A stretch of DNA of 64,000 nt, taken from contig NZ_JAVALS010000007.1 of assembly GCF_030731045.1 (NCBI RefSeq), forward strand, positions 1 to 64,000, written 5' to 3'. A model generated the notes under the pieces. It was not told where the DNA came from, did not search any database, and saw only the letters and a list, made by a program, of their open reading frames with translations. Origin of the DNA: Arthrobacter horti (GTDB taxonomy: Bacteria > Actinomycetota > Actinomycetes > Actinomycetales > Micrococcaceae). The position numbers and the translations under genes were made by a program. Positions 19,685 to 30,060 of the stretch are shown here, piece by piece (the first letter of the stretch is position 1; every line of letters starts with the position of its first letter).

Positions 19685-21036
19685 GGATTTCCGTCATCGG
19701 CTGTGGCTACCTGGGCGCGGTGCACGCCGCCACCCTCGCCTCGATGGGTCACGACGTGGTGGGCATCGACACGGACGAGAGCAAGGTCCGTCTCCTCTCC
19801 CGTGGTGTGGCGCCGTTCTACGAGCCCGGGCTCGAGGAACTCCTCGCCCACACCACCGCTCAGGGCACGCTCCGCTTCTCCAGGGACTTCTCCGAGACGT
19901 CCGGAGCGGACGTCCACTTCCTCTGTGTGGGGACACCGCAGTCCAAGACCGGCGACGGCGCCGACCTGGGCTATCTTCTGGCAGCCACCCAGGAACTCCG
20001 CCGGCATGCCCGGGCCGGCTCGCTCGTGGTGGGCAAGTCGACCGTACCGGTGGGCACCGTCGATGTCCTCGGCGACCTCCTGGCCGAGCGCGGCGATCTG
20101 CTCCTGGCCTGGAACCCCGAGTTCCTCCGGCAGGGCACCGCGGTGAAAGACTCCCTGGTCCCGGACCGCCTCGTCTACGGCGCCGAAGGCCCGCAGGAGA
20201 AGCGCGCAGTCGAGATGCTCGACGCCGTGTACGCGCCTCTGCTGGGCGCGGGCGTTCCGAGGATCGTCTGCAATTTCGCCACGGCCGAACTGATCAAGTC
20301 GGCCGCGAACGCCTACCTGGCCACGAAGCTCTCCTTCATCAACGCCATGGGCGAGCTGTGCGACGCGGCGGGCGCCGACGTCGTCGCGCTGTCCGAGGCC
20401 ATGGGGCTCGACCCGCGCATCGGCGCCCGCTATCTGCACGCCGGGCTCGGCTTCGGCGGCGGATGCCTGCCCAAGGACATCAGGAGTCTCCGGACGCAGG
20501 CCGGCAGCCTCGGCGTGACGGCCCTGGAGGACTGGATGGGATCGGTGGACACGATCAACCGGGAGCAGCGGGCCCGCAGCGTGTCCCTGGCCGCGGATCT
20601 CCTGGGCGGATCGGTGGCGGGCCGCCAGGTGACCGTGCTGGGTGCGGCCTTCAAGCCGGACACGGACGACATCCGCGACTCACCCGCCATGGATGTGGCG
20701 ATGCGACTGGTGGAGGCCGGGGCCCATGTGACGGTCACCGATCCGAAGGCCATCAACAACGCGTGGCTGCGCTTCCCGCAGATGCGTTTCGAGACCAAAC
20801 CGCTCGCCGCCCTCGACGGGGCGGAACTGGTGGTCCTGGCCACTGAGTGGGACGAGTTCTGCCGCCTGGACCCCGCCGTGGCCGGGAAGCTGGTGCGCCG
20901 CCGTCTGCTGCTGGACACCCGGAACGCTCTGGATGCCGACAGCTGGGCCGCGGAAGGCTGGACGGTGGCAGGTCTGGGGGTTCCCGGGCGCAGGCCCCGT
21001 GCCCGTGCGGCCGCGGGACAGCCCACGTCCGTCTGA
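19681..21036 (+). CDS. ugd: UDP-glucose 6-dehydrogenase
   Basis: Oxidises UDP-glucose twice with NAD+ to UDP-glucuronate. All family landmarks are present in 451 residues: N-terminal Rossmann loop GCGYLGAVHAATLASMGHDV, central ELIKSAANAYLATKLSFINAM, the catalytic cysteine in GFGGGCLPKDIRSL and the C-terminal FKPDTDDIRDSPAMDV. It overlaps the upstream glycosyltransferase by 4 nt. The product could serve glycolipid, teichuronic or other polysaccharide synthesis. Confidence 0.95.
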   Translation: MRISVIGCGYLGAVHAATLASMGHDVVGIDTDESKVRLLSRGVAPFYEPGLEELLAHTTAQGTLRFSRDFSETSGADVHFLCVGTPQSKTGDGADLGYLLAATQELRRHARAGSLVVGKSTVPVGTVDVLGDLLAERGDLLLAWNPEFLRQGTAVKDSLVPDRLVYGAEGPQEKRAVEMLDAVYAPLLGAGVPRIVCNFATAELIKSAANAYLATKLSFINAMGELCDAAGADVVALSEAMGLDPRIGARYLHAGLGFGGGCLPKDIRSLRTQAGSLGVTALEDWMGSVDTINREQRARSVSLAADLLGGSVAGRQVTVLGAAFKPDTDDIRDSPAMDVAMRLVEAGAHVTVTDPKAINNAWLRFPQMRFETKPLAALDGAELVVLATEWDEFCRLDPAVAGKLVRRRLLLDTRNALDADSWAAEGWTVAGLGVPGRRPRARAAAGQPTSV

Positions 21037-21113
21037 GCGGGGCATTCCAGGCTGTTCCAGGCTGGGCTGTGCCTCCGAAACGAGCGGCCCGGCACTGGGA
21101 AGACATCAAAAAA

Positions 21114-21146
21114 CCGGAGAGCCGGCCTTCATGGCCGGCTCCCCGG
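21114..21146 (-). terminator. Intrinsic terminator of the cold-shock gene
   Basis: CCGGAGAGCCGGCC (21114-21127) pairs with 21133-21146 with one mismatch around a TTCAT loop. On the minus strand the hairpin is followed by a run of six T, a textbook rho-independent terminator for the cold-shock gene; it may also stop ugd transcripts from the other side. Confidence 0.8.
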
Positions 21147-21235
21147 TGAAGCCTGTGGTCCGTTCCTGCCGTTCAGTGGCACCGGGACGGGATCCTCACA
21201 GCTTGCGAGGTGGCTTCCTCATTCCGAGGAAGTCG

Positions 21236-21439
21236 TCACAGAGCGGTGATGTTGACCGCCTGCGGGCCCTTGGGGCCCTGCTCGATGTCGAACGATACGC
21301 GCTGGTTCTCCTCAAGGGAGCGGTATCCCTTGCCCTGGATGGCGGAGTAGTGCGCGAAAACGTCCTGAGAGCCGTCCTCGGGAGCGATGAAGCCGAAGCC
21401 CTTTTCCGCGTTGAACCACTTGACGTTGCCAGTTGCCAT
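21236..21439 (-). CDS. cspA: Cold-shock protein (CspA family)
   Basis: A 67-residue single cold-shock domain that binds single-stranded RNA/DNA and acts as an RNA chaperone. RNP1 is KGFGFI and RNP2 is VFAHYSAI; the start [14 protein letters not shown] is highly conserved. It is monocistronic, with an upstream untranslated stretch that contains no gene, and ends in an intrinsic terminator. Confidence 0.97.
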   Translation of the reverse strand: MATGNVKWFNAEKGFGFIAPEDGSQDVFAHYSAIQGKGYRSLEENQRVSFDIEQGPKGPQAVNITAL

Positions 21440-21873
21440 GTCTATTGCTGTCCTGTCTGAAGATTTCCGGACCGCCGGATTGCGCCCCGTCGTTGTAGAT
21501 GCTTCAACCGTGCTTCAGAAAGACGGGCGAGTTGCCTCGGTACTGCCTGAACTGCTGTGTGCCAAACATCGACCCACTCAGTTTACAGGGAATGACCGAG
21601 TTTTCCATAGGGTTTTGTGAAAATGTCGAACACGGAGTTGTGCGGGATATTTTCCAGTCCCTCGACCCGTTTCTCCCGGATTCTCGCGGATTTCCCGGGT
21701 CCCGTGCGCACAATCGCATTCCCGGATCATCAACCCGGAGGATGATCTTCCGGCTGATCACAGCCCAAAGCCGTCCCGAAAACTTGAGAGATCAAGCATT
21801 GGGTGTCATACGGTGTGACTCTGTGACGACTGGAGAAATTATTCGTCACACCCCGTCGTGGGGGGCTTTCTGT
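21440..21873. other. Intergenic stretch between cspA and cutC
   Basis: No credible gene in 434 nt. The part next to cspA is A/T-richer and is likely its promoter and leader on the minus strand. An 8-bp inverted repeat TGTGACGA/TCGTCACA (21822-21829, 21843-21850) lies just past the cutC stop and overlaps an alternative pairing GGTGTGA/TCACACC, perhaps a weak cutC terminator. Confidence 0.5.
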
Positions 21874-22617
21874 TCAGGCGTCGAGCGCGGCGCGTGCGGC
21901 ACGGACGACGCCGGCATCGGTCACCATGTACGCGGTGGGATCCGCTCCGTCGGCCGCACCGAGGGAGACGGAGCCGGCCGAGGCGGTGGACACGGTCTTC
22001 TTGGCGGACAGATGAATCGCGTCCAGGCCCGCCTCACGGACCGCAGGGATGTCCGCGAGGGCCAGTCCACCGCCCGCCATCACCTGCAGCCGGTCTCCAA
22101 CGTGCCGCCGCATCGTCCGCAGCTGCGCCAGTCCGGCGGCCACGGTGGGCCGCTGGCCGGACGAAAGGATGCGGGTGAATCCCAGGGCGATGACCGTGTC
22201 CAGCGCGGCGAGCGGCTCCCGCACCTGGTCGATGGCCCGGTGGAAGGTGAGCTCGGCGTCCTCACGGGCCTCCCGTGCCGACTCCGCCAGGCGGGCCATC
22301 GCTTCCCGGTCCACCGAACCGTCAGGCCGCAAGGCGCCGAGCACCACGCCCCGGGCGCCCTGCGCCAGCAAGCCTCGGATCTCCCGTTCCATGACATCCA
22401 GTTCATCCCGGGAGTACAGGAAGTCACCCGGGCGGCACCGGATGAGGGGATGCACCTCGAGTCCGTCCCCGGCGGCCTCCATCCCCGCCTCCATGAGGCC
22501 CTGGGATGGCGTGAGGCCGCCCAGTTCCAGGCCGGTGGTCAGTTCCACACGGTGTGCTCCGCCGGCGGCCGCGATGGCGGTCCCCGTGGCAGACGTGACG
22601 GCGATCTCGAGCAGCAT
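21874..22617 (-). CDS. cutC: Copper homeostasis protein CutC
   Basis: A 247-residue TIM-barrel protein. LLEIAVTSATGTAIAAAGGAHRVELTTGLELGGLTPS at the N-terminus, then VHPLIRCRPGDFLYS, FHRAIDQV and RILSSGQRPTVAAGL, are the conserved CutC blocks. It has been linked to copper tolerance in some bacteria, but its biochemical role is unsettled. It precedes the ABC exporter's terminator and is probably transcribed separately. Confidence 0.93.
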   Translation of the reverse strand: MLLEIAVTSATGTAIAAAGGAHRVELTTGLELGGLTPSQGLMEAGMEAAGDGLEVHPLIRCRPGDFLYSRDELDVMEREIRGLLAQGARGVVLGALRPDGSVDREAMARLAESAREAREDAELTFHRAIDQVREPLAALDTVIALGFTRILSSGQRPTVAAGLAQLRTMRRHVGDRLQVMAGGGLALADIPAVREAGLDAIHLSAKKTVSTASAGSVSLGAADGADPTAYMVTDAGVVRAARAALDA

Positions 22618-22674
22618 GACTATCCCTTGAGTTCGAACAGGCCCCGGAGGCGATCCGGCACGGGGCGGATGACG

Positions 22675-22708
22675 ATGGTCCGCAGCCGGGTGCCCGGCTG
22701 CGGACCAT
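22675..22708 (-). terminator. Hairpin downstream of the ABC exporter operon
   Basis: ATGGTCCGCAGCCGGG (22675-22690) pairs with 22693-22708 around a very short loop. It lies just beyond the stop of the second ABC gene and before cutC. Confidence 0.65.
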
Positions 22709-22740
22709 GGTACCGGTGCGGCGAACGCTCCGGCATGGCG

Positions 22741-24828
22741 TTATTCAGCGGCGCCCACGGCTGCGGGCTCCTCCTCGTCTTCGGCGCCCCCGGCGAACTG
22801 CGACATGTAGAGGCGGTGATACGCCCCTTCACGGCCCAGGAGCTCCACATGGCTGCCCTGCTCCACGATCCGGCCGTCCTCCATCACCAGGATGGTGTCC
22901 GCGTCGCGGATGGTGGAGAGGCGGTGTGCGATCACGAAGCTGGTCCTGTCGGTGCGCAGAGCTGCCATCGCCTTTTGCAAGAGCAGCTCGGTGCGGGTGT
23001 CCACGGAGCTGGTGGCCTCATCCAGGATCAGCAAGGACGGGTTGGAGACAAAGGCCCGCGCGATCGTGATGAGCTGCTTCTCACCGGCAGAGACGTTGTT
23101 TCCATCCTCATCGATCACGGTGTCATAGCCGTCCGGAAGTGCGCGCACGAAGCGGTCCACGAACGTGGCCCGTGCCGCCGTCATGATCTCCTCCTCGGTG
23201 GCGTCGAGCTTGCCGTACCGGATGTTGTCGTAGATGGTCCCGCCGAACAGCCAGGCGTCCTGAAGCACCATGCCCACCTTGGAGCGGAGCTCTGCCCGGC
23301 TGAGCTGCGTCACGTCCACCCCGTCCAAGGTGATCCGGCCGCCGTTGAGCTCGTAGAACCGCATGACCAGGTTGACCAAGGTGGTCTTGCCGGCCCCGGT
23401 GGGGCCGACGATCGCCACAGTGTGGCCCGGCTCCGCCGTGAAGGACAGGTCCTCGATGAGTGGCTTGTCCGGCGTGTAGCTGAAGGTCACGTGCCGGAAC
23501 TCGACATGGCCGTCGGTCTTGGCCGGGAGGTGTTCGGTGGCCGTCTCCGGATCCTGCTCATCCGCGTCCAAGAACTCGAAGACGCGCTCCGCGGACGCCA
23601 CTCCGGACTGCAGCATATTGGCCATGCCGGCGATCTGGCCGAGCGGCTGGCTGAACTCGCGCGAGTACTGGATGAACGCGGTGGCGTCGCCCAGCGACAT
23701 CTGACCGGCCGCGACGCGGAGACCACCGACGACGGCGATACCCACATAGCTGAGGTAGGAGACGAATTGCATGACCGGGAAGATCATGCCGGAGACGAAC
23801 TGGGCCCCGAAGGCGGCCTTGTTCAGTGCCTCGTTCTTGGCCTCGAAACGCTCCATCATGTCGTCCTCGCGGCCGAAGATACGCATCAGATCATGGCCGG
23901 AGAACGACTCTTCGATCTGACCGTTGAGCTCACCGGTGTTCTTCCACTGAGCAGCGAAGAGCTTCTGGCTCCGGCTGCCGATCACTCCGGCCGCGACCGC
24001 GGACAGCGGCAGGGCGATGAGGGCGATCAGGGCCAGCTGCCAGGACACCACGAACATCATGACGGCGATGCCCAGCACCGTCAGCACGGAGGAGACCAGC
24101 TGCGAGAAGGCCTGCTGGAGTCCCTGCTGGACGTTGTCGACGTCGTTGGTCACGCGGGAGAGCATGTCACCGCGCTGGCGGGTGTCGAAGTAATTCAGCG
24201 GCAGCCGGTTCAGCTTGGCTTCCGTCTCGTCACGCAGGCGGCGGACCACCTTCATGACGATGCGGTTCAGCACATAGCCCTGAGCCCAGAGGAACAGGTT
24301 GGCCGCGAAGTACATCAGGAGCACCGAGGCGATCAGGAAGCTGAGCTGCTGGAAGTCGATGCCCTGCCCGGGGATCAGGTTCATCTTGGCCAGCATGTCC
24401 GCCAGATTGTCCTGGCCCTGCGACTTGAGCCCGGCCACCAGCTGGTCCTTGGTCACGTTGGCGGGCAGGTTCTTGCCGATGACGCCGGCGAAGATGACGT
24501 CCATCGCCTTGCCCAGGATCTTCGGGGCGATGACGTTCAGGACCACGGAGACCACCACGAGGGCCACCACGAACCAGACCCCGGCGGCCTCCGGCTTCAG
24601 AAGCCCGAAGAGCCTCTTGGCGCTGGGCCAGAAATTCTTGGCCTTCTTGCCCGGAGTACTCCCCCACGCGCCGCCGTCGGCTTCGGTGGGCTTGTACTCC
24701 TCGTCCTCGATCCCGTCCTCCAGGACCGCGACAGACGTCTGGTCCAGGGCGTCCTCGGCCGGGGCCTCCGGCGCGGCGCCCTGCTTGCCGCGCTTCCCGC
24801 GGCCGGCGAATCTGTTCTCGCCGCTCAT
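22741..24828 (-). CDS. ABC exporter half-transporter, subunit with the canonical catalytic site
   Basis: A 695-residue membrane-plus-ATPase protein. A charged N-terminal extension of about 70 residues precedes six membrane helices and a nucleotide-binding domain with Walker A GPTGAGKTTL, signature NVSAGEKQ and Walker B LLILDEATSSVD, which keeps the catalytic Glu. It overlaps the upstream partner gene by 4 nt. Together they match the heterodimeric multidrug exporters such as BmrCD and LmrCD. The substrate cannot be read from sequence. Confidence 0.93.
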   Translation of the reverse strand: MSGENRFAGRGKRGKQGAAPEAPAEDALDQTSVAVLEDGIEDEEYKPTEADGGAWGSTPGKKAKNFWPSAKRLFGLLKPEAAGVWFVVALVVVSVVLNVIAPKILGKAMDVIFAGVIGKNLPANVTKDQLVAGLKSQGQDNLADMLAKMNLIPGQGIDFQQLSFLIASVLLMYFAANLFLWAQGYVLNRIVMKVVRRLRDETEAKLNRLPLNYFDTRQRGDMLSRVTNDVDNVQQGLQQAFSQLVSSVLTVLGIAVMMFVVSWQLALIALIALPLSAVAAGVIGSRSQKLFAAQWKNTGELNGQIEESFSGHDLMRIFGREDDMMERFEAKNEALNKAAFGAQFVSGMIFPVMQFVSYLSYVGIAVVGGLRVAAGQMSLGDATAFIQYSREFSQPLGQIAGMANMLQSGVASAERVFEFLDADEQDPETATEHLPAKTDGHVEFRHVTFSYTPDKPLIEDLSFTAEPGHTVAIVGPTGAGKTTLVNLVMRFYELNGGRITLDGVDVTQLSRAELRSKVGMVLQDAWLFGGTIYDNIRYGKLDATEEEIMTAARATFVDRFVRALPDGYDTVIDEDGNNVSAGEKQLITIARAFVSNPSLLILDEATSSVDTRTELLLQKAMAALRTDRTSFVIAHRLSTIRDADTILVMEDGRIVEQGSHVELLGREGAYHRLYMSQFAGGAEDEEEPAAVGAAE

Positions 24829-26558
24829 GCTGCCTCCTCGGCACTCAGCTGGGACTCGACGATCTCCTGGTAAGTGGGGCTGCTGACCAGCAGCTCCTGG
24901 TGCGTGCCCCGGTCCACGATCCTGCCGTTGTCCAGAACCAGGATCTGGTCCGCATCCGTGATGGTGGAGACCCGCTGGGCCACGATGATGACCGTGGCGT
25001 CCGACGTGGTCTTCTTCAGGGCGCTCCGCAGGCGGGCATCCGTCGCCACGTCCAGGGCGGAGAAGGAGTCATCGAAGACGAAGACCTTGGGCCGGCTCAC
25101 GAGGGCCCGGGCGATGCACAGCCTCTGGCGCTGGCCGCCGGAGACGTTGGTGCCGCCCTGGGCGATGCGGGACTCAAGACCGTTCGCCTTGGCGCGGACG
25201 AAGTCCTCGCCCTGAGAGACGGCCAGGGCGTCCCAGAGCTCGTGGTCCTCCGCCGCGGTCCGGCCGAACCGGAGGTTGTCCGCGATGGTCCCGGAGAACA
25301 GGTACGGCTTCTGCGGCACCATGCTGACACGTTTGGTGATCTCCGGACGCGCGAGCTCCTGCACCGGGACGCCGTCCAGGAGCACCGCACCGCCGGCCAC
25401 GTCGTACAGCCGGGACAGGAGGGAGACCATCGTGGTCTTGCCGGAACCCGTGGAACCGATGATGGCCACGGTCTGACCCGGCGCCGCGGTGAAGGAGATG
25501 CCGCTCAGCACGGGCTCCTCAGCCCCGGGATAGGCGAAAGTGACGTCGCGGAACTCCACATGACCGCGCAGCTCGGTGGGCTCGGTCGGGTTGGCGGGTT
25601 CCTGCATGGACGGCTCCACGTCCAGGACCTCTCCGATGCGGTCCGCGCAGACGGTGGCGCGCGGGATCATCATGGCCATGAAGGTGCCCATCATGACGGC
25701 GATGAGGATCTGGAGCAGGTAGGAGAGGAACGCCGTCAGCGAGCCGACCTGCATCTGCCCCTCATCCACACGGTGCCCGCCGAACCAGAGGACGGCCGCG
25801 GTGGAGAGGTGCAGGATCATGCCGATGGCCGGGAACATGAGGACGAAGAGCGAACCGATCTTCAGGGACACATCCGTCAGATCCTTGTTCGCGACGCCGA
25901 ACCGGTCCTTCTCGTAGGGCTCGCGAACGAAGGCCCGGACCACGCGGATGCCGATGATCTGTTCGCGCAGCACCGCGTTGATGCGGTCGATCTTGCCCTG
26001 CATGCCACGGAAGAGCGGGATCAGGCGGACCACCAGGTAGCCCACCACGGCCACCAGGATGGGAACGGCCACCCAGACCAGCCAGGACAGACTGACATCC
26101 TCCTTCAGTGCCATGATGATGCCGCCCACGCACATGATCGGCGTGGAGACCATGAAGTTCAGGCCCATCAGAATGACCATCTGGACCTGCTGGACGTCGT
26201 TGGTCCCGCGGGTGATCAGGGACGGGGCCCCGAACTTGTTGACGTCCTTGGCGGAGAAGCTGGTGACCTTGTGGAACACGGCACCGCGAAGGTCCCGGCC
26301 GATGGCCATGGCGGTCTTGGAACCGAAGTAGACGCCGAGGATGGCGCAGATCACCTGGGCGAAGGCGACGGCGAGCATGACTCCGCCGGTCCGCCAGATG
26401 TAATCGGTGTCCCCCTTGGTGACGCCCTGGTCGATGATCTGGGCGTTCAGGCTGGGGAGATAGAGGGCTGCGATGGTGGAGCCCAACTGGAAGATGAGCA
26501 CAGCTGCGATGTAGCCGAGGTACGGCTTCGAGTAGCGCTTGATGAGCGTCAGGAGCAT
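24825..26558 (-). CDS. ABC exporter half-transporter, subunit with a degenerate Walker B
   Basis: The first gene of the exporter operon, 577 residues: membrane domain in the first 320 residues, then Walker A GSTGSGKTTM, signature NVSGGQRQRL and Walker B VFVFDDSFSALD. The Glu normally following the Walker B Asp is Asp here, the typical mark of the degenerate site in heterodimeric type IV exporters, whose partner carries the intact Glu. ATG start, 4-nt overlap with the partner gene. Confidence 0.93.
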   Translation of the reverse strand: MLLTLIKRYSKPYLGYIAAVLIFQLGSTIAALYLPSLNAQIIDQGVTKGDTDYIWRTGGVMLAVAFAQVICAILGVYFGSKTAMAIGRDLRGAVFHKVTSFSAKDVNKFGAPSLITRGTNDVQQVQMVILMGLNFMVSTPIMCVGGIIMALKEDVSLSWLVWVAVPILVAVVGYLVVRLIPLFRGMQGKIDRINAVLREQIIGIRVVRAFVREPYEKDRFGVANKDLTDVSLKIGSLFVLMFPAIGMILHLSTAAVLWFGGHRVDEGQMQVGSLTAFLSYLLQILIAVMMGTFMAMMIPRATVCADRIGEVLDVEPSMQEPANPTEPTELRGHVEFRDVTFAYPGAEEPVLSGISFTAAPGQTVAIIGSTGSGKTTMVSLLSRLYDVAGGAVLLDGVPVQELARPEITKRVSMVPQKPYLFSGTIADNLRFGRTAAEDHELWDALAVSQGEDFVRAKANGLESRIAQGGTNVSGGQRQRLCIARALVSRPKVFVFDDSFSALDVATDARLRSALKKTTSDATVIIVAQRVSTITDADQILVLDNGRIVDRGTHQELLVSSPTYQEIVESQLSAEEAA

Positions 26559-26720
26559 GGAATCCAGCCTAATGAACAGGGTCTGACAATTTAGCGGGAA
26601 CGGTGCGAGATCATCCTTCAGGAGGACGGTTTTTCCGGCCTACCGGCCAACAATCCGCCTAGAGGATATCCCCGTGCGCACCTCGCAGGACAGGCCCTGA
26701 GGCGATGCTCCTTAAACGGC

Positions 26721-26750
26721 GACGGCGCCCCGGTGTCCCGGGGCGCCGTC
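26721..26750 (-). terminator. Terminator downstream of the agmatinase-family gene
   Basis: A perfect 13-bp GC-rich stem (26721-26733 with 26738-26750) with a TGTC loop, 20 nt beyond the stop codon. It could also serve transcripts arriving from the opposite side. Confidence 0.75.
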
Positions 26751-26769
26751 GTCGGCGGTGCGAAGTGGG

Positions 26770-27822
26770 TCAGGCGCCGAAGCCGGCCGGCCGGCGGTTC
26801 TCCTGGCCAAGAGCCTGGGCGGCGTAGCCATTGGGGGCGCCGAAGCGGTCGCCGGGGACGGCGGAGTCCGCCATCAGCGTCACCAGCTCATAGGCGACGT
26901 GGCCGCCGGCGACGCCCGTGATCTCGGCGTGGTCGTAGGCCGGGGAGACCTCGACGACGTCGGCGCCCACCAGGTTCATGCCACGGAAGCCGCGGATGAT
27001 CTCGAGGAGCTCACGGCTGGTGATGCCGCCGGCCTCCGGGGTGCCGGTGCCGGGGGCGTGGGCCGGGTCCAGGACATCGATGTCGATGGAGATGTAGAGC
27101 GGGCGGCTGCCGATACGCTCGCGGATCTTCTCCACGGTCTCCAGCACACCCTGGTAGTAGACATCCGCGGAGGTGACGATGCCGAAGCCGAAGCGGTGGT
27201 CGTCGTCGAGGTCCTTCTTGCCGTAGAGCGGGCCGCGGGTGCCCACGTGGCTGATGGCCTCAGTGTCGAGGATGCCCTCCTCGACGGCGCGGCGGAAGGG
27301 GGTGCCGTGGGTGTACTCGGCGCCGAAGTATGTGTCCCAGGTGTCCAGGTGTGCGTCGAAGTGCAGCATGGCGATGGGCTCGCCGGCACGCTCGGCGGCG
27401 GCACGCAGCAACGGCAGGGCGATCGTGTGGTCACCGCCGAGGGTCACGAGCTTGCTGCCGTTGGCGGTGAGGTCCAGGGCGTTCTGCTGGATGGTCTCGA
27501 TGGCCTCGTTGATGTTGAACGGGTTGACGGCCATGTCGCCGGCGTCGGCCACCTGGACGTTCTCGAACGGGCTGACGTCCCAGGCCGGGTTGTACGGACG
27601 GAGCAGGCGGCTGGCCTCACGCACGTGGTTGGCGCCGAAGCGGGCACCCGGGCGGTAGGAGACGCCTGAGTCGAAGGGGACACCGACGACGGTCACGTCC
27701 GCCTTCTCCACCTGGTCCAGGCGGGGCAGGCGGGCGAAGGTCGCCGCCCCCGCGTAGCGCGGGATCCGGGAGGAATCGATGGGGCCGAGGTTGCCGTTGG
27801 CCTCGATGCGGAGCTCTTCCAT
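26770..27822 (-). CDS. speB: Agmatinase / guanidinobutyrase family ureohydrolase
   Basis: A manganese ureohydrolase that releases urea from a guanidino compound (agmatine or 4-guanidinobutyrate). Metal ligands are in GGDHT, DAHLDT and [20 protein letters not shown] chose the ATG at 27822 because GAAGGA sits 7 nt upstream; a GTG five codons earlier is possible. It is divergent from an APC transporter and not far from a cupin regulator, ThDP enzyme and symporter of the kind seen around gbuA in Pseudomonas, so guanidinobutyrate is as likely a substrate as agmatine. Confidence 0.9.
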   Translation of the reverse strand: MEELRIEANGNLGPIDSSRIPRYAGAATFARLPRLDQVEKADVTVVGVPFDSGVSYRPGARFGANHVREASRLLRPYNPAWDVSPFENVQVADAGDMAVNPFNINEAIETIQQNALDLTANGSKLVTLGGDHTIALPLLRAAAERAGEPIAMLHFDAHLDTWDTYFGAEYTHGTPFRRAVEEGILDTEAISHVGTRGPLYGKKDLDDDHRFGFGIVTSADVYYQGVLETVEKIRERIGSRPLYISIDIDVLDPAHAPGTGTPEAGGITSRELLEIIRGFRGMNLVGADVVEVSPAYDHAEITGVAGGHVAYELVTLMADSAVPGDRFGAPNGYAAQALGQENRRPAGFGA

Positions 27823-28061
27823 GTGCGCGTCCTTCACTCGTCAGCTGAACGCCCCCGGACGGGGCAGGTCTTGTGATCACCATCATAGGACCTTTGTTTC
27901 CCGTCATGCAACGTCTGTTTACCGAATTGATTGTCCATCGTTTCTCCGCCGTTGCTGAAAGAACACATAAAGGATGCATAAAGATCCCTCGCCAGGCCGG
28001 TCCAGGCGTCCTAGCGTGAAACTGTCCACAGCGATCGTTTCCAGCATCAACAGGAGAACTC

Positions 28062-30026
28062 GTGACCACGCTCACCCGCGTACCGGCGGATCCATCCGAG
28101 CCGCCCAGGCGCACCACTCTGCGCGAATGGCTCCTGGCGGACACCGCCGAACGCGCCGGAAAGCAGACCGGGCCCCACGGCCTGGCCGACCAGCACCACC
28201 GGAAGCCCTGGTGGCAGGTCATGTGCCTCACCGGCGTCGACTACTTCTCCACCCTGGGCTACCAGCCGGCCATCGCCGCGCTCGCCGCAGGGCTGCTCTC
28301 CCCGCTGGCCACCATCATCCTGGTACTGGTCACTCTCTGCGGCGCACTGCCCGTGTACCGCCGCGTGGCGAAGGAGAGCCCACGTGGCGAAGGCTCCATC
28401 GCCATGCTGGAGCGCCTCCTGCCCCGCTGGGGCGGCAAGCTCGTGGTCCTGGTGCTGCTGGGCTTCGCAGCCACGGACTTCATGATCACCATGACGCTCT
28501 CCGCGGCCGACGCCTCGGCCCACTTGACGCACAACCCGTACGCTCCGGACTTCCTGCACGGTCAGGAGATGGTCATCACCCTGGCACTTCTGGCGGGGCT
28601 GGGAGTGGTGTTCCTGCGCGGATTCTCCGAGGCCATCCGCGTTGCGGTGGTCCTGGTGGCGGTCTTCCTGGCACTGAACCTGGTGGTGGTCCTGGTGGCG
28701 CTGCTCCACGTGTTCGCCTCCCCCGTCATGGTGGGCGACTGGTGGACCGCGCTGAACCAGCAGCACGGCAACCCGATCATGATGGTGGCACTCGCCGTCC
28801 TGGTGTTCCCGAAACTCGCCCTGGGCCTGTCCGGATTCGAGACCGGCGTGGCCGTCATGCCGCAGATCCGCGGCGCGCACGGTGACACCGAACAGAACCC
28901 TGCCGGCCGCATCCGAGGCGCCCACAAGCTCCTGACCACCAGCGCCATCATCATGTCCGCCTTCCTGGTCTCCAGCTCACTGGCGACCGTCATCCTCATC
29001 CCCGCCAAGGAGTTCGAGGACGGTGGCCAGGCCAACGGCCGCGCCCTGGCGTACCTGGCCCACGAGTACCTGGGCAACGGATTCGGCACGGTCTATGACG
29101 TCTCCACCATCGCCATCCTCTGGTTCGCCGGCGCCTCCGCCATGGCCGGCCTGCTGAACCTGGTGCCCCGCTACCTCCCCCGCTACGGCATGGCCCCGGC
29201 CTGGGCCCGCGCCATCCGCCCGCTCGTGCTGGTGTTCACCCTGATCGGCTTCATCATCACGGTGATCTTCGACGCCAATGTGGACGCCCAGGGCGGCGCG
29301 TACGCCACCGGCGTGCTGGTGCTCATCACCTCCGCCTCCGTGGCCGTGACCCTCGCCGCCCGGACCGCCAAACAGCGGAAGACCATGATGGCCTTCGGCC
29401 TGGTGGCGGCGGTGTTCGTCTACACGACCATCGCGAACATGGTGGAGCGCCCGGACGGCCTCAAGATCGCCATCGTCTTCATCGCCGCCATCCTGGTGGT
29501 CAGCTTCGCCTCCCGCGTCCGCCGTTCCTTCGAGCTGCGCGCCACCACCATCAAGCTCGATGAGACCGCGCTGCAGTTCCTGGCTTCGGAGGACGAGGGC
29601 CCCATCCGGCTCATCGCCCACGAGCCGAAGTCCACGGACGCACAGCGCTACATCACCAAGTTCAAGCACGCCCAGCTGGCCAGCCACCTGCCCGGCACGG
29701 ACGTCATGTTCGTCGAAGTGGTCGTGGAGGACAGCTCCGACTTCGAAGAGGAACTGCTGGTCCAGGGCAAGATCCGGCACGGCTACCGCGTCCTGGAGGT
29801 GCACAGCGGCAATGTGCCCAACACCCTGGCCGCCGTGCTGCTGCACCTGCGCGATGTCACCGGCCTCATGCCGCACATCTACTTCCGCTGGACTGAGGGC
29901 AATCCGATCACCAATCTGACCAAGTACCTCTTCTTCGGCGAAGGCGAGATCGCACCGGTCACTCGCGAAGTCCTGCGCGAAGCCGAACCGGACGTGACCC
30001 GCCGCCCCTGGGTGCACGTCGGCTAG
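28062..30026 (+). CDS. APC-superfamily transporter with C-terminal cytoplasmic domain
   Basis: A 654-residue membrane protein with about twelve helices up to residue 485 and a soluble tail of about 165 residues ([48 protein letters not shown]). The conserved opening [24 protein letters not shown] and [14 protein letters not shown] place it in the APC superfamily, near both amino-acid permeases and KimA-like potassium transporters. GTG start with CAGGAGAA upstream. It is divergent from the ureohydrolase gene across 239 nt, which suggests a linked role in taking up a guanidino compound; potassium transport is the alternative. Confidence 0.82.
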   Translation: MTTLTRVPADPSEPPRRTTLREWLLADTAERAGKQTGPHGLADQHHRKPWWQVMCLTGVDYFSTLGYQPAIAALAAGLLSPLATIILVLVTLCGALPVYRRVAKESPRGEGSIAMLERLLPRWGGKLVVLVLLGFAATDFMITMTLSAADASAHLTHNPYAPDFLHGQEMVITLALLAGLGVVFLRGFSEAIRVAVVLVAVFLALNLVVVLVALLHVFASPVMVGDWWTALNQQHGNPIMMVALAVLVFPKLALGLSGFETGVAVMPQIRGAHGDTEQNPAGRIRGAHKLLTTSAIIMSAFLVSSSLATVILIPAKEFEDGGQANGRALAYLAHEYLGNGFGTVYDVSTIAILWFAGASAMAGLLNLVPRYLPRYGMAPAWARAIRPLVLVFTLIGFIITVIFDANVDAQGGAYATGVLVLITSASVAVTLAARTAKQRKTMMAFGLVAAVFVYTTIANMVERPDGLKIAIVFIAAILVVSFASRVRRSFELRATTIKLDETALQFLASEDEGPIRLIAHEPKSTDAQRYITKFKHAQLASHLPGTDVMFVEVVVEDSSDFEEELLVQGKIRHGYRVLEVHSGNVPNTLAAVLLHLRDVTGLMPHIYFRWTEGNPITNLTKYLFFGEGEIAPVTREVLREAEPDVTRRPWVHVG

Positions 30027-30060
30027 AGCCGCCCACCTCGGTCCGGCCCACTACCATCCG

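Noticed and set aside
21499-24873. 1124-codon plus-strand frame opposite cutC and the ABC exporter
   Set aside because: Antisense shadow of three clear genes; the same low-complexity composition and no start signal.
27823-28061. Possible guanidine riboswitch before the ureohydrolase or transporter
   Set aside because: I could not find the conserved ykkC-type ACGA core or paired stems; only a short repeat ACATAAAGG/GCATAAAG is seen.
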